Shown here: positions 35,036 through 43,799 of the stretch, one piece after another
Layout of the letters: the number at the start of each line of letters is the position of its first letter
How positions within the stretch are numbered: the first letter of the stretch is position 1
Source: Paeniglutamicibacter gangotriensis Lz1y
GTDB lineage: Bacteria > Actinomycetota > Actinomycetes > Actinomycetales > Micrococcaceae
Direction: 5' to 3'
Assembly: GCF_000348945.1 (NCBI RefSeq)
Contig: NZ_AOCK01000010.1
Span: 141,214-205,213 of the forward strand
Length of the DNA stretch: 64,000 nt
Made by a program: the position numbers and the translations under genes
The notes under the pieces: generated by a model
Told to the model about the DNA's origin: nothing
The model's database searches: none
The model's input: only the letters and a program-made list of their open reading frames with translations

Positions 35036-36430
35036 TCACATGGCAGGCAGCGGTGGCAGCGCAGGTTCCAGAAGCCAGGGCCGCAGGAAATCCGTGGCAG
35101 GGATCGACAGGGGCAGCTGGTCATCGAGGTGGGCCGTGAACTGCGCGCAGGTGACGGTGCCGTGGCGCCGGGCCCCGGTCCAGGAGCGCAGCATCGCAAA
35201 GAAGGCACGGTCCCCGGAAGCCACGCGCAGTGCGTGCAGGGCCAGTGCTCCGCGCTTGTACACCCTGTCATCAAACATGTCCGCCGGTCCGGGCTCTCCG
35301 ATGGTGATGTCCTGTTCCAGCGACTCGAGCATGGCCCAGGCTTCCCTGGCGCGCGCCTCGGTGCTCATCGTGCCGGAGGCTTGGGACCAGATCCATTCGG
35401 CGTAGCAGGCAAACCCCTCGTGCAACCAGATGTCCTTCCACGTGCCCAAGGTCAGCGAGTTGCCGAACCACTGATGGGAGAGTTCGTGGGCGATCAAGCG
35501 CTGCTGCTCCCAGCCCGGGGCCAGGTGGTTGTTGCCCAGGATGGAGAGCCCGTGCGCCTCCAACGGGATTTCCAAGTCGTCCTCGGTGACGACCACGGTG
35601 TAGTCGTCGAAGGGATAGGGGCCGAAAGCCTCGATGAAGGTTTCCATCATCCGTGGCTGGTCCGCCAGCGCGGCCGAAGCCCGGTGCAGCTGGGAACCGT
35701 TGGCTGCCACCCATTGCGGCACCAGAGCCGGGGACCCGGCCCGGCGTCCGCCCAGCGGGGCAGCTGAGATCTCGGTCCCGGCCAGGGCGCGGAGCTCGTA
35801 GCGGCCGATCTGCAAGGTCGCCAGGTAGGTGGCCATGGGCTCGTTGACCTCGTAGGTCCACTGTTCACGGCTGGAGCGGCGTTGACGCTCCAACAGCGTC
35901 CCGTTGCATACCGGTCGGTAGCCGGCATCGGTGTTGATGCTGATGCGGTAGGTGGCCTTTTGGCTCGGGTGGTCGTTGCAGGGGAACCAGGTCGGGGCCC
36001 CGTTGGGCTGGCCCGCGACCAGCACCCCGTCGGTGAGTTCCTCCCAACCGACCTCGCCCCAGGTTCCCTGGCGTACGGTCGGGACCCCGCCGTAGCGGAT
36101 CTCCACGGTGAACCGTTCGGCTGCGAGCAGCGCCGTGGGCAGATGCAGTTCCAGCTTGCCGGCTTTCTGCGTGAACTTTGAGACCTTGGACCCGTTGAGC
36201 TGCACGCGTGAGGCGCGCAGCCCGGAAAGGTCGAGGGAAAGCCGTTCCATGGTGCCGGCGGCCACCGCGGTGATGACCGCACGCCCGTCGAGCCGGTTAC
36301 TGCCCAGCTTGCAGTCCAGATCCAGGTCGTAGTGCTCCACCCGGTAAGCTGCACTGCCGGAGCGCGGGATGTAGGCATCCGGGATGAATGCGGTGGTGGG
36401 TGCCGTGGTGTTCAGGGACGAATGACTCAT
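35036..36430 (-). CDS. M1-family zinc metallopeptidase coupled to the poly-amino-acid synthetase
   Basis: A 464-aa aminopeptidase-like protein with the M1 zinc site HELSH (H315, H319) and the third ligand E338 in WLHEGF, i.e. HExxH-x18-E. The substrate-anchoring GxMEN motif is degenerate (EIPLEAHGL at about 288-295). No signal peptide is seen, so it is likely cytosolic, and it lacks the long C-terminal helical domain of PepN. Its ATG overlaps the synthetase stop by 4 nt (ATGA), so the two proteins are made together. Known epsilon-poly-lysine producers carry zinc aminopeptidases that degrade the polymer. A self-protection or trimming role is my inference. Confidence 0.9.
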   Translation of the reverse strand: MSHSSLNTTAPTTAFIPDAYIPRSGSAAYRVEHYDLDLDCKLGSNRLDGRAVITAVAAGTMERLSLDLSGLRASRVQLNGSKVSKFTQKAGKLELHLPTALLAAERFTVEIRYGGVPTVRQGTWGEVGWEELTDGVLVAGQPNGAPTWFPCNDHPSQKATYRISINTDAGYRPVCNGTLLERQRRSSREQWTYEVNEPMATYLATLQIGRYELRALAGTEISAAPLGGRRAGSPALVPQWVAANGSQLHRASAALADQPRMMETFIEAFGPYPFDDYTVVVTEDDLEIPLEAHGLSILGNNHLAPGWEQQRLIAHELSHQWFGNSLTLGTWKDIWLHEGFACYAEWIWSQASGTMSTEARAREAWAMLESLEQDITIGEPGPADMFDDRVYKRGALALHALRVASGDRAFFAMLRSWTGARRHGTVTCAQFTAHLDDQLPLSIPATDFLRPWLLEPALPPLPAM

Positions 36431-39400
36431 GCGTGCGGCTGGCTCCAGGGTTGTACGGGGTTGCCCATCCAGTAGCTCGACGGGGGAACTGTTTCTCCGC
36501 GCATCACCAGCGACGACGGACCCACGGTGGCGCCTTCGGACAGCGAAGCTGCCGGCAGGATGACCCCGTGCGGGCCCATGGTGGATCCTGCGCAGAGTTC
36601 TACCGTATCAATGGCCATGACCCGGTCATGGAAAAGGTGTGTCTGGACAACGGTGCCGCGGTTGACGGTCGCAGAGTCTGCGAGGGTCACCAGGTCTGCC
36701 TCGGGCAGCCAGTAGCTTTCGCACCAGACCCCGTGACCGATCTTGGCGCCAAGCGCGCGCAGCCACCACACCAGGGCCGGTGAGCCGGCCGCCGAGTGGG
36801 CGAACCAGGGGGCACAGACCATCTCGATGAAGGTGTCTACGACCTCGTTGCGCCAGATGAATGAGCTCCACAGCGTGTGTTCGCCGGGGCGGATGGGCCC
36901 GACCAGCACCCACTTGGCCACCACGGCTGAGGTGGCCGCCACGGCACCTGCGGCGAGCATCACCGCACCGCTGAGCAGCCCCGCGACCAGGTAGCCGTAT
37001 TCGGTGGCCAAGGCATCGAGCAGCACCAGCACCAGTGCGGCGATCCCCACGCTGATGACCACGGGCACGAACCTGCATACCTCCCAGAGGGCGCGGGCCA
37101 GTTTCAGGTGCAGGGGAGGTGCGTAGGTGAGCGCGGAATCCGCGTCGACGGTGGTGCGGCGCAGACGCACCGGGGGGCTGCCCAGCCAGGAGGTCCCTGC
37201 CTTGGCCTTGGCGGGGGTGGCGGAGAGCACCGCGACCAGCCCGTTGCGCGGGACCCGGCGTCCGGCCCCGGCGATGCCGGAGTTGCCCAGGAAGGCGCGC
37301 TTGCCGATCTTGGCCCGGCCCACCTTCATCCAACCGCCGCCGAGTTCGTAGGTGGCGACCATAGTGTCATCTGCCAGGAAGGCCCCGGCGCCGATGGTGG
37401 TCATCTTGGGGATCAACAGCACCGTGGAGGCCTCGACGTTGCGTCCTACCTTCGCGCCGAGCAGGCGCAGCCAGACGGGGGTGAAAAGTGAGGCATAGAG
37501 GGGGAAGAGCAGGTCGCGGGCCATGTCCAGCAGGCGTTCGGTGGCCCAGACCTGCCAGCCGATGCGGCTGTCCACGCGGTGCCAGCCCTCCCGCAGGCCG
37601 ATGCCCAGCAGCCGGGTGGCGCCAAGCACCAGCAGCATGTTCAGGACAAACCACGTCAGGGCCGCGACCGGTACAACATAGCTCAGGGCCAGCAGGGATT
37701 CGTGCAGAGACTCCTGGCCGCGCAGCAGGAAGAGGGCCACCAGCACCGCGCCCAGGATGGAGAGCAGGGGGAGGGTGCCAAGGGCGGTGGAGGCGATGGC
37801 GAAGAGTGCGTCGCGCAGCCGGCGGGAACGGATCGGAGCCTGTGGCCAGTCGGGTTTGGCCTTGCCGCTGCGTTCGGCCGGTGAGCCGGAGTAGGCGGAA
37901 AAGGCCGTGGTGGTGCCGGCTAGGGCGGAGCCCGGAGCCAGGACCACACCGTCGGAGACGACCGAACCGGGCATCAGGGTGCTGCGTGCCCCGACGCTGG
38001 CCTCGGCACCGATCTCGATGGCGCCCACGATGAGCCGGTCCCCGTCGATCCAGTAGCCGGTGAGGTCGACCTCGGGTTCGATGTTGGCCCCGCGGCCCAC
38101 GGTGAGCAGGCCGGTGACCGGCGGAATCGTGTGCATTTGGACATCGTGGCCGATCTCGGCACCCAGCGCGCGGGCATAGTGCTGGATCCAGTGCGCGCTG
38201 CCCAGCGAGACGGGATCAACCAGGTCCGCGATCTGCTGGGCCATCCACAGTCGCAGGTGCACCTTGCCCGAACGCGGATAGTTCCCGGGTTTCAGGCCAC
38301 GCAGGAGCAGACGAGCGGCGAGAATCGACAGGGCCATGCGGCCGGGGGACGACACGAAGACGAGCCAGAGCCCGGCAACCGCCCACCAGGAGAGCCTCGG
38401 TGCCTCGGGGAACATGCCCAGGGCACCGAGCACGTTGTTGCCCGCCGCCAGGTACACGAGCCAGCGCATGCCCACCAGGATGAAGGTGGGGATGCCCATC
38501 AGGGTTTGGAAGACCTGGGCGCGCCGGGTGGTGCGCTCCACGACGCGTCTCTCCGGTTCGACATCCGAGCTGGTGCCCAGCGCCTCGAGCAGGGAACCGA
38601 TGCGGGGGTGTGAATAGATCTCGCCCACGGTGACGGTGCGGTAGCGCACGCGCAGCGCGGAAACGAGTTGCGCTGCGGAGAGCGACCCGCCGCCGGATGC
38701 GAAGAAATCGGCTTCCAGGCTCGAGACCTCGAGGCCCAACACCCGCCTCCACTGCTCGATGACCCAGGCCGCGTCCTCGCTCAGCTCCGGCAGGACACCT
38801 GCCTCGGCGCTGGATGTGGCCCCGGGCAACGGCCACGGAAGGGCGTGGCGGTCCACTTTGCCGCTGGTCTTGGTCGGCAGGGTGTCCACGATGGCCAGCA
38901 GCGGGATCAAGGCTGCCGGGAGCATCACGGCCAGCCGTTCGCGGGCCGCAGCGGTGTCGAAGGCCGGGTCGGCCGCCAGGTAGCCAAGCAGGATCTGGTT
39001 TCCCGCCGCAGTGGTCTTCACCGCGGCGGCGGCACCGGAGAGCCCGGGCAGCGACTGGAGTGCGGCATCGATTTCCCCCAGTTCGATGCGGCGGCCGCCG
39101 AGTTTGACCTGTTCGTCCATCCGTCCCAGGAACACCAACCCCTCGGGGTCGGCCAGCACCAGGTCCCCGGAGCGGTAGGCCCGCTCCCAGCCGAGCGATT
39201 CAAACGGGGCGTACTTCTCGGCGTCCTTGTCCGCATCGAGATAGCGGCCCAGCCCGACTCCGCCGATGATCAGTTCCCCGCTCTGGCCGTCGGCGACGGG
39301 CAGCCCGGAGGCATCCACCACGGCCAGGTCCCAGCCAGCCAGCGGCAACCCGATGCGCACCGGGTCGGTGCCGTCCATCTGTGCCGCACACGCCACGACG

Positions 39401-40467
39401 GTGGCCTCGGTGGGTCCGTAGGTGTTCCACAGTTCGCGCCCCGGCACGGCAAGGCGGGCGGCCAGCTCCGGTGGGCAGGCCTCACCACCGAAGATCAACA
39501 GGCGCACGTTTTCTAGGGCTTCGGCTGGCCACAGGGCGGCGAGGGTGGGAACGGTGGAGACCACGGTGACCCCGCGGGTCACCAGCCAAGGACCCAGGTC
39601 CATGCCGGAGCGCACCAGCGCCCGCGGGGCCGGCACCAGGCAAGAGGAGTGGCGCCAGGCCAGCCACATTTCCTCACAGGAGGCATCAAAGGCCACCGAA
39701 AGTCCGGCCAGCACGCGGTCCTCCGGGCCCAGCGGTTCGGCTTGCAAAAAGATTCTGGCCTCGGCGTCGACAAATGCGGCCGCCGAGCGTTGGGTGATGG
39801 CCACACCCTTGGGGGTACCGGTGGAACCGGAGGTGAAGATGATCCAGGCGTCATCGCCCAGGGCCGCGTCCCGGGCTGGTTCCGGGTTCGGGGTGCTGCG
39901 TAAGGTAGTGATCTTGCCCTTGGCGCCGATGACCGCGGCGACCTTCGCTTCGGTGAAAACCAGTCGGGCCCGTTCCTCGGGGTCGTCGGCGTCAACCGGG
40001 ACGTAGGCTGCACCGATCCTCATGGTGGCCAGGATGCCGATGTACAGATCGCGGGTTCCCGAGGGGATCCGGATGCCGATCCTGTCGCCCGCACCGAGCC
40101 CAGCCGAGCGCAGGCGGGAGGCGGTTTCCTCGACGGCTAGGAGCAGTTCCGCGTAGGTCAGTGAGCGCTCGCCGTCATCCAGGGCAGGGGCTTCGGGGTG
40201 GGCGGCGGCACTTGCCTGAAGGATGTCGATCAGGGTCCGGGGTTCCGGTGCCAGGTGGCTGCCGGGGTATTGCGGCAGGAACACGTCGGTCGTGGTTCCA
40301 AGAGCGGGGATGCTGGGAATCGATTCCACTGTGGCTTTCTTCGAAGTGGTGTCCGGCGTGGTCCTTGCGGGTTCGGCCGTGAACATGGAGCCCAACCATG
40401 ATCCGGAGACACGCCACCAGGGCGCCCGCCACCGCTCGGCCGGGACGTACGCGCCAACATTAACCAT
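36427..40467 (-). CDS. Pls/PosA-type poly-amino-acid synthetase (epsilon-poly-lysine synthetase-like)
   Basis: A 1346-aa membrane synthetase. Residues about 75-545 are an NRPS adenylation domain (FTSGSTGTPKG 211-221, YGPTEAT 350-356, YRSGDL 431-436, K537). About 560-630 is a thiolation domain with Ser595 in ASGGGSLSAAQ. The rest has six transmembrane segments in three pairs, alternating with three soluble domains that contain hexapeptide-like turns (GAEIGHDVQMHT, GAKVGRNVEAST, GAKIGHGVWCES). This A-T-(TM-TM-C)x3 order and length are those of epsilon-poly-L-lysine synthetase Pls. No condensation or thioesterase domain is present. Aligned by hand to GrsA, the specificity residues are D261 A262 E265 S304 I325 G327 T349 V357 V358 K537, a lysine-like code. 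An alternative start is the ATG at 40386. Confidence 0.93.
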   Translation of the reverse strand: MVNVGAYVPAERWRAPWWRVSGSWLGSMFTAEPARTTPDTTSKKATVESIPSIPALGTTTDVFLPQYPGSHLAPEPRTLIDILQASAAAHPEAPALDDGERSLTYAELLLAVEETASRLRSAGLGAGDRIGIRIPSGTRDLYIGILATMRIGAAYVPVDADDPEERARLVFTEAKVAAVIGAKGKITTLRSTPNPEPARDAALGDDAWIIFTSGSTGTPKGVAITQRSAAAFVDAEARIFLQAEPLGPEDRVLAGLSVAFDASCEEMWLAWRHSSCLVPAPRALVRSGMDLGPWLVTRGVTVVSTVPTLAALWPAEALENVRLLIFGGEACPPELAARLAVPGRELWNTYGPTEATVVACAAQMDGTDPVRIGLPLAGWDLAVVDASGLPVADGQSGELIIGGVGLGRYLDADKDAEKYAPFESLGWERAYRSGDLVLADPEGLVFLGRMDEQVKLGGRRIELGEIDAALQSLPGLSGAAAAVKTTAAGNQILLGYLAADPAFDTAAARERLAVMLPAALIPLLAIVDTLPTKTSGKVDRHALPWPLPGATSSAEAGVLPELSEDAAWVIEQWRRVLGLEVSSLEADFFASGGGSLSAAQLVSALRVRYRTVTVGEIYSHPRIGSLLEALGTSSDVEPERRVVERTTRRAQVFQTLMGIPTFILVGMRWLVYLAAGNNVLGALGMFPEAPRLSWWAVAGLWLVFVSSPGRMALSILAARLLLRGLKPGNYPRSGKVHLRLWMAQQIADLVDPVSLGSAHWIQHYARALGAEIGHDVQMHTIPPVTGLLTVGRGANIEPEVDLTGYWIDGDRLIVGAIEIGAEASVGARSTLMPGSVVSDGVVLAPGSALAGTTTAFSAYSGSPAERSGKAKPDWPQAPIRSRRLRDALFAIASTALGTLPLLSILGAVLVALFLLRGQESLHESLLALSYVVPVAALTWFVLNMLLVLGATRLLGIGLREGWHRVDSRIGWQVWATERLLDMARDLLFPLYASLFTPVWLRLLGAKVGRNVEASTVLLIPKMTTIGAGAFLADDTMVATYELGGGWMKVGRAKIGKRAFLGNSGIAGAGRRVPRNGLVAVLSATPAKAKAGTSWLGSPPVRLRRTTVDADSALTYAPPLHLKLARALWEVCRFVPVVISVGIAALVLVLLDALATEYGYLVAGLLSGAVMLAAGAVAATSAVVAKWVLVGPIRPGEHTLWSSFIWRNEVVDTFIEMVCAPWFAHSAAGSPALVWWLRALGAKIGHGVWCESYWLPEADLVTLADSATVNRGTVVQTHLFHDRVMAIDTVELCAGSTMGPHGVILPAASLSEGATVGPSSLVMRGETVPPSSYWMGNPVQPWSQPHA

Positions 40468-40477
40468 GAAAGGTTAA
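40460..40477. promoter_or_regulatory. Inverted repeat over the synthetase start codon
   Basis: TTAACC-N6-GGTTAA. The six spacer bases include part of the ATG at 40467. The position suggests a repressor operator or a translation-blocking hairpin. No regulator gene is adjacent. Confidence 0.4.
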
Positions 40478-40611
40478 CGGGAGGTGTCCAAGGGGCCTGG
40501 ATCACACCATTTCCGGAAACCCTATGTCACATGCGTGCCCGGCTCCGTGTGATGCGCCACGGGCCGCCGAGCGTGGATTGGCGGCAACAGCGGTTCGGGT
40601 GGCGGTAGGGG

Positions 40612-41027
40612 GCTTTCGCGCTGCTGGCCGGCCCGGCCCTGTCCATCGGCACCGCGCTGGTCTCGGCACTTTTGCTCGGGTTCCTGGAGCGGCCGTGACG
40701 CCTTGGTCTCCTTGATGCGGGACCAGGCAGGTGCCGAGGCGGTCGGTGAGGTGCTCATCTCGGCCCTGGCTCCACTGTCGATCGTGGGGGCGATGACGCT
40801 GAGCCTGTATACCGGGCACCTGATGTTCTTCGCCACGGCGACCCGAATGCCCGCTTTGGTGACACATACGCGATACTCATCATCGTGGCTATGGAACCAG
40901 ACGCCGCAGGCCGGACGCTGTACGATGATCGCCTGATAATGCCAAGGGCCTGACGATGCCCGATGTCCTGGCCTGGGACGAATTGCCCGAAGGTATCAAG
41001 AAACGCTGGCGCGGATACACCAACTGA
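40612..41027 (+). pseudogene. Remnants of a membrane protein (DUF418/acyltransferase-like)
   Basis: Short pieces in different frames look coding. 40612-40698 reads AFALLAGPALSIGTALVSALLL and then stops. 40715 onward reads EVLISALAPLSIVGAMTLSLY and TGHLMFFATA, resembling the last conserved block (PL..VG.MtLTlY..H) of DUF418/heparan N-acetyltransferase-like membrane proteins. A third piece (about 40943-41027) reads MPDVLAWDELPEGIKKRW and stops. Multiple frameshifts separate them. They fill the 605 nt between the synthetase and the PPTase gene, where no intact gene exists. The family link is tentative. Confidence 0.4.
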
Positions 41028-41072
41028 CCCCTCGGCACGCCCCGGGGGAGTAACCACGAGGAAGCACTGAAA

Positions 41073-41843
41073 ATGCGGATGACCACCGAAGATGGTCCCC
41101 AACCGACTACGAGCCTCCACGCCGGCCCCTGGTGGGCGGCCGCACCACTGGCCGATGCCGCGGCACACCCAGGCATCGGGCTGAATCCGCTCGAACGTGC
41201 CCGGGCGGGGGGATATATGCCAGGACGCCCGCGTGAGGATTTCACGGCGGGACGGATCCTGGTGCGGGTCTTGGCCGCCGAACTGTTGAACCGGGCCCTG
41301 CCGCGGCCCGGCTCAGGCAATGCCCAGGATCTGGAAATCACCCAGAACTGTCCCAGCTGTGCCTCGAGCGCGCATGGGACCCCCCGCCTGCACTTGCCAC
41401 AGCGGGAAGAATCCTTTGCCCTGTCCTATGCCCGGAGTGCCGGCTGGCTGCTGGTCGGGTTGGCACCTGGCCCCGGGCGGCTGGGTCTCGATCTGGCGGA
41501 GCCGGCCGATGCCGCCTTTGCCACCGGGGAGGGGGACCTCTTGGAGGATTATGCCTATGCGCCGGCCGAACGTGAGCTGCTCTCAGCCATGTCTCCTGCC
41601 GCACGGCAGCAGACCCGGGCGCGGTGGTGGGCGCTGAAGGAAGCAGTGGCCAAGGCCTCCGGCGAGGGCCTGGCCGGGGAGGGCGGCATCCCGGTGGTCG
41701 CCGGAGACCAACGCCATGGCCTCTTGCGTACTCCCGGCACCCGGGTCATCGAACTGTCCCCGGGCAACCCCGACGGGTTAGGTCATGTACTACCGGGCAA
41801 CCTCTGCGGCGCGATGATCTGGGTCCCGGGCAGCAGCAACTAA
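41073..41843 (+). CDS. 4'-phosphopantetheinyl transferase (Sfp-like)
   Basis: This enzyme moves phosphopantetheine from CoA onto carrier-protein serines. The 256-aa protein has the pseudo-dimeric Sfp layout with a Cys-containing segment (NCPSCASSAHGTPRL), the metal motif GRLGLDLAEP (D140) and RWWALKEAVAKASGEGL (W186, K189, E190, K194). The usual G-x-D-x-E is spelled D-L-A-E here, so the second acid is one residue later than normal. It lies 605 nt from the synthetase, on the opposite strand, and is the obvious candidate to activate Ser595 of its thiolation domain. A GAGGAAG site precedes the ATG at 41073. Confidence 0.88.
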   Translation: MRMTTEDGPQPTTSLHAGPWWAAAPLADAAAHPGIGLNPLERARAGGYMPGRPREDFTAGRILVRVLAAELLNRALPRPGSGNAQDLEITQNCPSCASSAHGTPRLHLPQREESFALSYARSAGWLLVGLAPGPGRLGLDLAEPADAAFATGEGDLLEDYAYAPAERELLSAMSPAARQQTRARWWALKEAVAKASGEGLAGEGGIPVVAGDQRHGLLRTPGTRVIELSPGNPDGLGHVLPGNLCGAMIWVPGSSN

Positions 41844-41855
41844 ATGGCCAAACAC

Positions 41856-41888
41856 GAAGGGCGCTCGCCGAGGTGGCAAGCGCCCTTC
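41856..41888. terminator. Convergent terminator between the PPTase and the sugar permease
   Basis: A 10-bp stem GAAGGGCGCT/AGCGCCCTTC (41856-41865 with 41879-41888), loop 13 nt. Confidence 0.7.
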
Positions 41889-41911
41889 TCCAGGCTGTGC
41901 TGGTGCGCCGG

Positions 41912-42799
41912 CTACCCCTTGACCGAGCCGCTCATCAGCCCGCCGACAAAGTACTTGCCCAGCAGGATGTAGACGATCAGCGTCGGCACCGAGGCGATCA
42001 GTGCACCGGCCATCGACGCGGCGTAGTCGGTGAGCTGGCCGCCGGCCAAAAAGCTCAGCGCAATGGTCACCGGTCCGTTGCGTCCCGAGGAGAAGAACGC
42101 GGCAAACAGGTAGTCATTCCAGGCGGAGGTGAACTGCCAGATCAATACGACCACGAAGCCAGGTGCGGAGACCGGGAAGATCACCGAGGCATAGGTGCGC
42201 AGGATTCCTGCCCCGTCCATGCGTGCGGCCTCGATGAGCTCGGAGGGCACCGACTCGTAGTAGTTGCGGAAGATCAGCGTACAGATCGGCAGCCCGTAAA
42301 CGATGTGCAGCAGCATCAACGAGGGAACGCCCTGGGGCACGCCCAGGGTGCTCATCAGCTGGGTCAGCGGGATCATGACCGCCTGGTAGGGGATGAACAT
42401 GCCAAAGAGGATCAGCGTGAACACCACATTGGCGCCCGGGAAGCGCCATTTGGAGAGCACATAGCCGTTGATCGAGCCCAGCGTGGCGGAGATGACCGCG
42501 GCGGGGATCACCAGGGCGAAGGTACGTCCCAGCGCGGGGGCCAGCGTGGTCCAGGCCTTGGACCAGCCGGCGGTTTCCCAGGTGGTGGGCAGGAACCAGG
42601 CGCGTGAGGGATCGGCGTCGGAGCTGCCCTTGAAGCTGGTGATGAATAGGACGTAGGCGGGGATCAGCACCACCACCACAAAGAACAGCAGCAGCACGTA
42701 CTTCAGGGTCCGGTTGATGCGGCGGCGCCCGGGGTTTGGTGCCCCGGCGGCGCCGGGTGCCGCCGGGGCTGCGGAACGATCAAGGGTTGAGGTAGCCAT
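41912..42799 (-). CDS. Carbohydrate ABC transporter permease (MalG type)
   Basis: A 295-aa inner-membrane permease with a Pro/Ala-rich N-terminal tail, about six transmembrane helices and the EAA loop (ELIEAARMDGAGILRTYASVIFP) that docks the ATPase. It overlaps the MalF-type permease gene by one base. It is the last gene of the ROK-SBP-permease unit. No ATPase gene is present, so a shared MsiK-like ATPase elsewhere is expected, as in many actinobacteria. Confidence 0.93.
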   Translation of the reverse strand: MATSTLDRSAAPAAPGAAGAPNPGRRRINRTLKYVLLLFFVVVVLIPAYVLFITSFKGSSDADPSRAWFLPTTWETAGWSKAWTTLAPALGRTFALVIPAAVISATLGSINGYVLSKWRFPGANVVFTLILFGMFIPYQAVMIPLTQLMSTLGVPQGVPSLMLLHIVYGLPICTLIFRNYYESVPSELIEAARMDGAGILRTYASVIFPVSAPGFVVVLIWQFTSAWNDYLFAAFFSSGRNGPVTIALSFLAGGQLTDYAASMAGALIASVPTLIVYILLGKYFVGGLMSGSVKG

Positions 42800-43704
42800 C
42801 AGCGCTTCTCCGCTCGCGAGGTGTACATGAGGTAGGGAATGACCACGATGGCGACCAGCACCAGCAGGATCATGCCGATTGCCGCGGCATCGGCGTAGTC
42901 GCTGCCGATGTACTTAACCCACATCATGGTCGCGGGGACCTGGACATCGTAGGTGTTGGCGTCCGGGACGATGGCGCGGATCAAGTCGAAGAGCTTCAGC
43001 GACATGTGTCCGATGATGATCACCGCGGAGAGCATCACGGGGTTCAGCTGCGGGAAGATCACATGGCGGTAGAGCTTCCATTCGCTGCACCCGTCGATGC
43101 GTGCGGCCTCGCGTAGTTCCTCGGGGATGCCGCGGAAGCCGGCCAAGAACAGGGCCATGACATAGCCCGAGAGCTGCCAGATGGCCGGCACCGCGATGGC
43201 CGCGATGCCCCAGGTGGGATTCGACCACCAGTCGTTTTGCAAGAAGCCCAGGCCCACGGAGTCCAGCAGCCGGTTCAGTCCGGTGGTGCGTTCCCCGCCG
43301 GGCTGGTCGGTCTGCAGGGAGGAGAGCAGCCAGCGCCACACCACACCCGAGGCGATGAAGGAGACCGCCATCGGGAACAAGTAGACGGCCCGGAAGAAGC
43401 CCTCGCCCTTGGCAGGCTTGTCCAGGATCCAGGCCCAGAGGAAGCCGAAGATCAGGGTGCCGCCCAAAAAGACGATGGTGAGGATCAAAAGGTTCCACAG
43501 CGAGTGCTGGAAGTTCGGATCGGCCAGCAGATTGGTGTAGTTATCGAAGCCGACGTATTTGTCGCTTGGCTTGGCCGTGTGCTGGTTGGTCAGGCTGACC
43601 CGGAAGTTTTCGATGATGAGCCAGTAGACGAACACGCCGACCAGGATGATGGTGGGTGCCAGGAGCAAGAGCCCGGGCCCCCAGTGTTTGACGCGCTTAA
43701 GCAT
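42799..43704 (-). CDS. Carbohydrate ABC transporter permease (MalF type)
   Basis: A 301-aa permease with six or so helices and an EAA loop (ELREAARIDGCSEWKLYRHVIFPQL). A long periplasmic-side loop lies between helices 3 and 4 (about residues 130-160). An AAGGAGG site sits 8 nt before the ATG. It is preceded by the binding-protein gene across a GC hairpin, and its stop shares a base with the next permease start. Confidence 0.93.
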   Translation of the reverse strand: MLKRVKHWGPGLLLLAPTIILVGVFVYWLIIENFRVSLTNQHTAKPSDKYVGFDNYTNLLADPNFQHSLWNLLILTIVFLGGTLIFGFLWAWILDKPAKGEGFFRAVYLFPMAVSFIASGVVWRWLLSSLQTDQPGGERTTGLNRLLDSVGLGFLQNDWWSNPTWGIAAIAVPAIWQLSGYVMALFLAGFRGIPEELREAARIDGCSEWKLYRHVIFPQLNPVMLSAVIIIGHMSLKLFDLIRAIVPDANTYDVQVPATMMWVKYIGSDYADAAAIGMILLVLVAIVVIPYLMYTSRAEKR

Positions 43705-43742
43705 GGGGTTTCCTCCTTGGGAGAAATCGGCGCCTCATGAAA

Positions 43743-43783
43743 GTGGGGGCGGTCACCGGCACGTTGGCCGCTACCGCCCCCAC
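43743..43783 (-). terminator. Intercistronic hairpin between binding protein and permeases
   Basis: An 11-bp stem GTGGGGGCGGT/ACCGCCCCCAC (43743-43753 with 43773-43783). Partial termination or RNA stabilisation here would give more binding protein than permease, as in other sugar operons. Confidence 0.6.
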
Positions 43784-43799
43784 CTGCGTTCGGGTGTGG

